From Candidatus Omnitrophota bacterium (GTDB taxonomy: Bacteria; Omnitrophota; Gorgyraeia; 2-02-FULL-51-18): a stretch of 8,000 nt of DNA. The stretch covers positions 1 through 8,000 of the forward strand of contig JAHFFM010000029.1 of NCBI GenBank assembly GCA_023247935.1. Reading direction: 5' to 3'. This document shows, piece after piece, positions 5,456-8,000 of the stretch. The translations under genes and the position numbers were made by a program. The notes beneath the pieces are model-generated. The model was not told where the DNA came from and searched no databases. It saw nothing but the letters and a program-made list of their open reading frames with translations. The first letter of the stretch is position 1; every line of letters starts with the position of its first letter.

Positions 5456-5472
5456 AACTCTCTCCAAACAAA

Positions 5473-5501
5473 ACTATACCATTATAACGTTATAATTTCA
5501 A
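5473..5501 (-). promoter_or_regulatory. promoter of the relB-relE module with internal operator
   Basis: On the minus strand, TTGAAA (5496-5501), 17 bases and TATAGT (5473-5478) form a good sigma-70-type promoter. Transcription would start near 5466 and give a leader of only about 11 bases, just enough for GGAGAG. The spacer is filled by the perfect palindrome described separately. Confidence 0.7.
5481..5496. promoter_or_regulatory. 16-bp perfect palindrome, likely RelB operator
   Basis: ATTATAACGTTATAAT is identical to its own reverse complement. It lies between the -35 and -10 of the relB promoter, where a bound ribbon-helix-helix dimer or tetramer would block RNA polymerase. The binding protein is inferred from position. 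Confidence 0.7.
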
Positions 5502-5505
5502 CGAG

Positions 5506-6144
5506 CTACCTACGTCGGCGAGGAATGGGCCGAAGATGCTTTTCGGTGCCGCCTAAACGAGCTAAACGTTTAGCGGAGCTTGCGCGGCGGATCATGACGA
5601 AAATGATAAAAATACCGCAAGTCACCGAAAGCGTTGCGGGAAAAAGAATGGTCGTCCAGGAATAATTTTCAAGCGCCGGGATAGAAACTAGATTTCGGAC
5701 AGTCATAACAATATAGAGAAAAAGCTGTTCTTCATAGGGCTTGTGATAGGCCTTGCGAAACGTAGGCCCAAAACCCAGCGTATCCACCGTGGTGAGAATA
5801 AGCACGGCCCAAAAGGGATCTTTCGTCAGAAACCACAACGGCAGCGAAATCATCGCCAGGATAAAAAATACCCAGTCCAATTTCGTCACAGAGTGATCTG
5901 ATCGCCGCCGGTAGGCCAAAAAAGCAATATAACAAGTCAAAAACCCCGACAACCCGATCGACCATGCCCCAAACCCCGCCCCATCCGCCAACTGAGCCAA
6001 AAAAACAACAAATGTCGCGACCCCCCAAATCAACCACGAAAAAACATGCGGCTTAGTCTGCCCGCTTAAAACGGATCGTATATAAGGAATAAAAGCGACA
6101 AAAGTGAGGCCGATCGCGAAATACCCGCAGAGTTCTTTGCTCAT
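5506..6144 (-). CDS. seven-helix membrane protein, SWEET/PQ-loop-like
   Basis: I count seven likely membrane helices in 212 residues: about 5-24, 33-51, 58-78, 88-105, 110-128, 140-157 and 163-185, followed by a short basic tail (186-212) with a final RRRR. The pattern reads as 3+1+3. Both three-helix halves have a proline at the end of their first helix followed by a basic loop ending in KP: PYIRSVLSGQTKP (20-32) and PTFRKAYHKP (127-136). That is the layout of SWEET/PQ-loop carriers, which move small solutes such as sugars or amino acids. The likeness is by architecture only and the substrate is unknown. The ATG at 6144 has no Shine-Dalgarno, but TATAAT sits five bases before it, suggesting a leaderless mRNA. 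The gene lies between two toxin-antitoxin modules and shows no link to either. Confidence 0.75.
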   Translation of the reverse strand: MSKELCGYFAIGLTFVAFIPYIRSVLSGQTKPHVFSWLIWGVATFVVFLAQLADGAGFGAWSIGLSGFLTCYIAFLAYRRRSDHSVTKLDWVFFILAMISLPLWFLTKDPFWAVLILTTVDTLGFGPTFRKAYHKPYEEQLFLYIVMTVRNLVSIPALENYSWTTILFPATLSVTCGIFIIFVMIRRASSAKRLARLGGTEKHLRPIPRRRR

Positions 6145-6149
6145 GACTA

Positions 6150-6179
6150 ATTATAGTCGTTCGGTTAATTTCAATTCAA
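6150..6179 (-). promoter_or_regulatory. promoter of the PQ-loop-like gene, possibly leaderless
   Basis: On the minus strand, TTGAAT (6174-6179), 18 bases and a perfect TATAAT (6150-6155) end five bases before the ATG at 6144. The expected start point is at or within one base of the ATG, so the mRNA would have almost no leader. This agrees with the absence of a ribosome site. Confidence 0.6.
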
Positions 6180-6255
6180 CTGGCGAGGCGGCGTAGCGCC
6201 AACATAAGCGAACCAAGCCATAGTCGCCCCGCTGATAAAAATAAATGGAGCTCAC

Positions 6256-6264
6256 ATTATATCA
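6256..6264 (-). promoter_or_regulatory. extended -10 promoter element upstream of the PQ-loop-like gene
   Basis: TGATATAAT matches the extended -10 form (TGn then TATAAT) exactly; no good -35 is seen. A start near 6249 would give the membrane protein gene a leader of about 105 bases, as an alternative to the proximal promoter. The 180-base gap 6145-6324 holds nothing else I can support: no terminator for the toxin operon and no gene, only a 16-codon frame. Confidence 0.45.
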
Positions 6265-6324
6265 AACCTGGACCGTAAACCGACCGACGTCTGTCTGTGC
6301 TGACTTTACCCATTATGCTGATGC

Positions 6325-6705
6325 CTAAACCACAGCTCGCCTAATACGATCCTTGTCCTCGTTTTCCTGGTCCGCCTTAAAATACATCTCTATAAAAAGA
6401 ATTTTATCCTCCTCCGGATAATACGCATAAACGATGCGGATTCCGCTAGCCGCACCCCTACCCTTCAATGCCCTACAGGCAAACTTTGTGGCTTTATAAA
6501 TTTTTGGATTGGAAATACCCATATCTGAAATGGGAACGATGCCAACATTCGCCTGGTCGAGTTTATGGAATGCTTTAAGCGGAGTATTCTTGAAGGTCTC
6601 AAAATCGTCTTTGAGAGACCTGTGTTTTTTTAAAAGTCTTTTAAAGTCCTTTTCAAATTCAGGGCATTCTATAATTTCTTTAAAGAGCCCCTTCGGCGTC
6701 GTCAT
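6325..6705 (-). CDS. RelE/ParE-like toxin paired with a Panacea antitoxin
   Basis: The 126-residue product starts with two long charged helices (PEFEKDFKRLLKKHRSL, residues 15-31). Its later half is a RelE-like beta core: YKATKFACRALKG (70-82), SGIRIVYAYYPEED (87-100) and ILFIEMYFKADQENED (102-117). The order of helix hairpin and strands with basic residues K74, R79, K81 and R90 suits a RelE-superfamily ribonuclease. The C-terminus ends in charged residues rather than the HR-x-Y ending of classic RelE, so it is a divergent branch and its exact target is uncertain. The ATG at 6705 overlaps the antitoxin frame by 26 bases and has GAGAGG directly upstream. Position and overlap strongly support a toxin-antitoxin pair. 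Confidence 0.8.
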   Translation of the reverse strand: MTTPKGLFKEIIECPEFEKDFKRLLKKHRSLKDDFETFKNTPLKAFHKLDQANVGIVPISDMGISNPKIYKATKFACRALKGRGAASGIRIVYAYYPEEDKILFIEMYFKADQENEDKDRIRRAVV

Positions 6706-7495
6706 AACCTCTCACGGAATATTGGGGTGTACGGTAAAAGACAGACTCATAATCGATCGGCGTCTGCTCTTCGGTAGTCACCCAAGGAATGTCTCCGTGT
6801 GAATACTCGCTGATTTGACGGGCTCCCATATGGGAAAGTCTTTCTAAAACTTCATCGATAAGTTTGATTTCATGAGCTCCGAGCTTTGATAGTTCTGGTT
6901 CCCTATTCGAAATATATTTTTTTTGTTCAAACCCGGAGCGTTGAGATTTGACGGCAACCACTTCGCCAACCTCAATCATCTTGCTTAAGATTTTTACGGC
7001 CTCGACGGGAGTTGGCCCATAAGTATTCTTGATATATGTCGCTCCGATAAGATGTTCTTCGTATTTTTCATAAAAATCAAAATCGATAAAATACAGGAGC
7101 TTCCAAATAACCGTCTCGCCCACGTTGGGCCGCGAGCCAACCCGGTTTAAAATGTATAAAAGCACTTCCTTAAATTTATCAGCCTTAAGCTCCGGCACGC
7201 TAATACGCATTTCCTGAACTGGCTTCTTTTTTACCTTCCTTCCTTCTTCTAGGACGACCTTAACGTCCTTCTTGAGATCTAAAAGAATGTCCGCAGAAAT
7301 TTCAAACACAGCCGAAAAATGCGCCAATTCTTCAGCGCTCACCTCTCGCTGGGCATTCTCGATTTGCGTCAAAGCCACCCGGTGAATCTTTAACTGATCC
7401 GCCAGCTCTTCCTGGGACCAGTCTTGAGATTCACGAAGGGCCTTAATACGCTGCCCCAAGCCCTTTTGAAATGCAGACTTTTTTTTATTTTCCAT
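6680..7495 (-). CDS. XRE-HTH plus Panacea (DUF4065) antitoxin
   Basis: The 271-residue protein begins with a Cro/C1-type helix-turn-helix (about 12-66; WSQEELADQLKIHRVALTQ, then a recognition helix and IENAQR). After a lysine-rich linker (75-92) comes a Panacea/SocA-like domain (about 105-245). It shows the hallmark KLLYFIDFDFYEKY (132-145), an NTYGPTPVEAV block (157-167) and an ISEYSHGDIPW block (228-238). Panacea domains are known to neutralise many unrelated toxin types, and the HTH would repress the operon. The ATG at 7495 has AAGGA nine bases upstream. The stop lies 26 bases inside the next gene, so the two are translated together. Most likely the antitoxin of the RelE-like toxin. Confidence 0.92.
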   Translation of the reverse strand: MENKKKSAFQKGLGQRIKALRESQDWSQEELADQLKIHRVALTQIENAQREVSAEELAHFSAVFEISADILLDLKKDVKVVLEEGRKVKKKPVQEMRISVPELKADKFKEVLLYILNRVGSRPNVGETVIWKLLYFIDFDFYEKYEEHLIGATYIKNTYGPTPVEAVKILSKMIEVGEVVAVKSQRSGFEQKKYISNREPELSKLGAHEIKLIDEVLERLSHMGARQISEYSHGDIPWVTTEEQTPIDYESVFYRTPQYSVRGYDDAEGAL

Positions 7496-7514
7496 CGCGA
7501 TTTTCCTTAAGTAT

Positions 7515-7543
7515 AGTATGGCATATGTAATAAAATATTACAA
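7515..7543 (-). promoter_or_regulatory. promoter of the Panacea-RelE module
   Basis: On the minus strand, TTGTAA (7538-7543), 17 bases and CATACT (7515-7520) give a plausible promoter with a start near 7508, just ahead of the AAGGA ribosome site. An overlapping TATACT (7510-7515) is a better -10 by sequence, but it would start inside the ribosome site. Inverted repeats overlap the -35 and spacer. Confidence 0.5.
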
Positions 7544-7551
7544 ATATTTGT
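7526..7551. promoter_or_regulatory. overlapping inverted repeats, likely XRE antitoxin operator
   Basis: TGTAATA (7526-7532) and TATTACA (7536-7542) are a perfect 7-bp inverted repeat with a 3-base spacer. It overlaps the perfect 12-bp palindrome ACAAATATTTGT (7540-7551), and a third TATTACA lies at 7559-7565. They cover the candidate -35 and spacer, as expected for autorepression by the HTH antitoxin. Which of the repeats is bound is not known. Confidence 0.6.
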
Positions 7552-7608
7552 TTCTTTTTATTACACAAATAGACAGCTAATTTTTAACTAACCTCTCCCC
7601 CGGAAGTC

Positions 7609-7642
7609 AAGTAGCCCAGAGGATTTTCACCCCCAGGCTCTC
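7609..7642 (-). ncRNA. group II intron domain VI
   Basis: A hairpin of ten pairs (AGCCTGGGGG with CCTCTGGGCT, some G-T) is extended by three outer pairs. A single unpaired A at 7612 is bulged between the two helices, seven bases from the proposed 3' end at 7606, which is the expected place of the branch-point adenosine. The bulge position is what fixes the intron boundary. Confidence 0.85.
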
Positions 7643-7645
7643 ACG

Positions 7646-7679
7646 GAACCGTACGTGAATCTCTCGATTCATACGGCTC
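7646..7679 (-). ncRNA. group II intron domain V
   Basis: This is a 34-base hairpin, GAGCCGTATG through CGTACGGTTC, with a GAGA tetraloop, the AGC catalytic triad near its 5' side and an internal bulge. This is the most conserved part of group II introns, and no key base appears changed. Confidence 0.95.
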
Positions 7680-7694
7680 TTATTATCCAAACCA

Positions 7695-8000
7695 TTAAAC
7701 GAATCCGGCTCGCCAGTGAGCAAACAGATAGGAATCACGCTTCATAATCTGAAGCATCCATTGCTCTGCCCAACGTTGACGATGCTTGAATCGTTTGTAT
7801 TTCCTCGTCGCCCATCGGATCAATGTAAGATTGAGATGTCTAAGAACAGGGTTAAGAGCAGATTTATAGTACACCCCATAGTAATCAATCCATCCTCTTG
7901 TCATGGGGTTGATCCACTCCGAGAGCTCCTTTAAAGATTCCTCCGTGCGCCGATGAAGCGCCCATTTCCTCATGGTTGGCCGCATTGCGGTAAGAACTTC
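7695..8000 (-). CDS. ltrA: group II intron reverse transcriptase/maturase, C-terminal part
   Basis: The frame is open to the right edge, and 101 residues of the C-terminus are visible. They hold the maturase (X/GIIM) domain: LKELSEWINPMTRGWIDYYG, then a conserved helix (LNPVLRHLNLTLIRWATRKYKRF) and a final basic segment ending FAHWRAGFV. This domain helps the intron RNA fold and splice; the upstream reverse transcriptase domain, not visible, copies it into DNA. The protein stops only a short way past the X domain, so an HNH endonuclease domain appears to be absent. The stop TAA at 7695 lies 15 bases before domain V, as usual. There is no frameshift or stop in the visible part. The symbol is used for the family in general. 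Confidence 0.93.
   Translation of the reverse strand, partial: EVLTAMRPTMRKWALHRRTEESLKELSEWINPMTRGWIDYYGVYYKSALNPVLRHLNLTLIRWATRKYKRFKHRQRWAEQWMLQIMKRDSYLFAHWRAGFV

Larger units (their letters stand above)
7606..8000 (-). mobile_element. group II intron, 3' end (5' part beyond window)
   Basis: The element contains, in minus-strand order, the C-terminus of the intron-encoded reverse transcriptase, domain V and domain VI, and ends at about 7606 with GAC. Everything upstream (domains I-IV and most of the reverse transcriptase) lies outside the window, so class, target-site pairing and activity cannot be judged. The 3' exon, from 7605 down, is the upstream region of the Panacea toxin-antitoxin operon; no gene is interrupted on this side. 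Confidence 0.9.

Noticed and set aside
5456..5467. TTG start four codons upstream of the relB ATG
   Set aside because: It would place the start codon on the GGAGAG ribosome site, which is correctly spaced for the ATG at 5455.
5381..5665. 94-codon plus-strand frame across the relB start and the membrane protein end
   Set aside because: It spans the relB promoter and two well-supported minus-strand genes and lacks a ribosome site.
5732..6037. 101-codon minus-strand frame inside the membrane protein gene
   Set aside because: It is an alternative frame of the same strand; the seven-helix protein explains the region fully.
6198..6248. 16-codon frame beginning MAWFAYVGATPPR upstream of the membrane protein, with a weak GGGG ribosome site
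   Set aside because: Too short to judge. It could be a leader peptide or a remnant of another gene, but nothing supports either.
1..8000. Search for CRISPR repeats, tRNA or rRNA genes
   Set aside because: No regularly spaced direct repeats, cloverleaf-like segments or rRNA-like stretches were seen on either strand.

Overview
The window is bacterial DNA with the standard genetic code (TGA, TAA and TAG all act as stops). Almost every gene is on the minus strand. The only convincing plus-strand gene is a short secreted peptide at 3606-3788. Several proteins are of types I associate with Candidatus Omnitrophota and other candidate-phylum genomes: a CxxC-x17-CxxC zinc domain, lysine-rich tails, and an HTH joined to a DUF1398-like domain. 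The phylum assignment is a guess from protein style; no marker gene is present.

Reading down the minus strand from the right edge: (1) 7606-8000 is the 3' end of a group II intron. It holds the C-terminus of its reverse transcriptase/maturase, a domain V, and a domain VI with a bulged branch-point A, and it ends cleanly at about 7606. (2) 6325-7551 is a type II toxin-antitoxin operon: a promoter full of inverted repeats, an XRE-HTH plus Panacea (DUF4065) antitoxin, and an overlapping RelE-like toxin. (3) 5506-6144 is a seven-helix membrane protein that looks like a SWEET/PQ-loop carrier. (4) 4984-5501 is a second toxin-antitoxin module, RelB/RHH plus RelE, whose 16-bp palindromic operator sits inside the promoter spacer. 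(5) 4769-4912 is a 47-residue basic protein followed by a hairpin and a strong terminator. (6) 3858-4637 is an HTH / DUF1398-like / histone-H1-like fusion. (7) 3807-3844 is a bidirectional terminator separating it from the plus-strand peptide gene.

From about 3533 down to the left edge lies what looks like one minus-strand operon. It runs: a doubtful 34-residue ORF, a 39-residue zinc-ribbon protein, a membrane-anchored PH-domain protein, an M29-like aminopeptidase, a 44-residue ORF coupled by an ATGA overlap, a CxxC-x17-CxxC protein, and a PilZ-domain protein cut by the window edge. The aminopeptidase starts with TTG directly after the TAG of the PH gene, in the same frame. A PilZ domain suggests c-di-GMP input; how the other products connect is unknown.

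The right half (two TA modules and an intron) has an accessory character. The left half looks like chromosomal genes of unknown process. I do not see a recognisable complete defence or biosynthetic system. The observations most worth following are the possible leaderless genes, the secreted peptide with its own promoter and terminator, the SWEET-like duplication, and the HTH-DUF1398 fusion.
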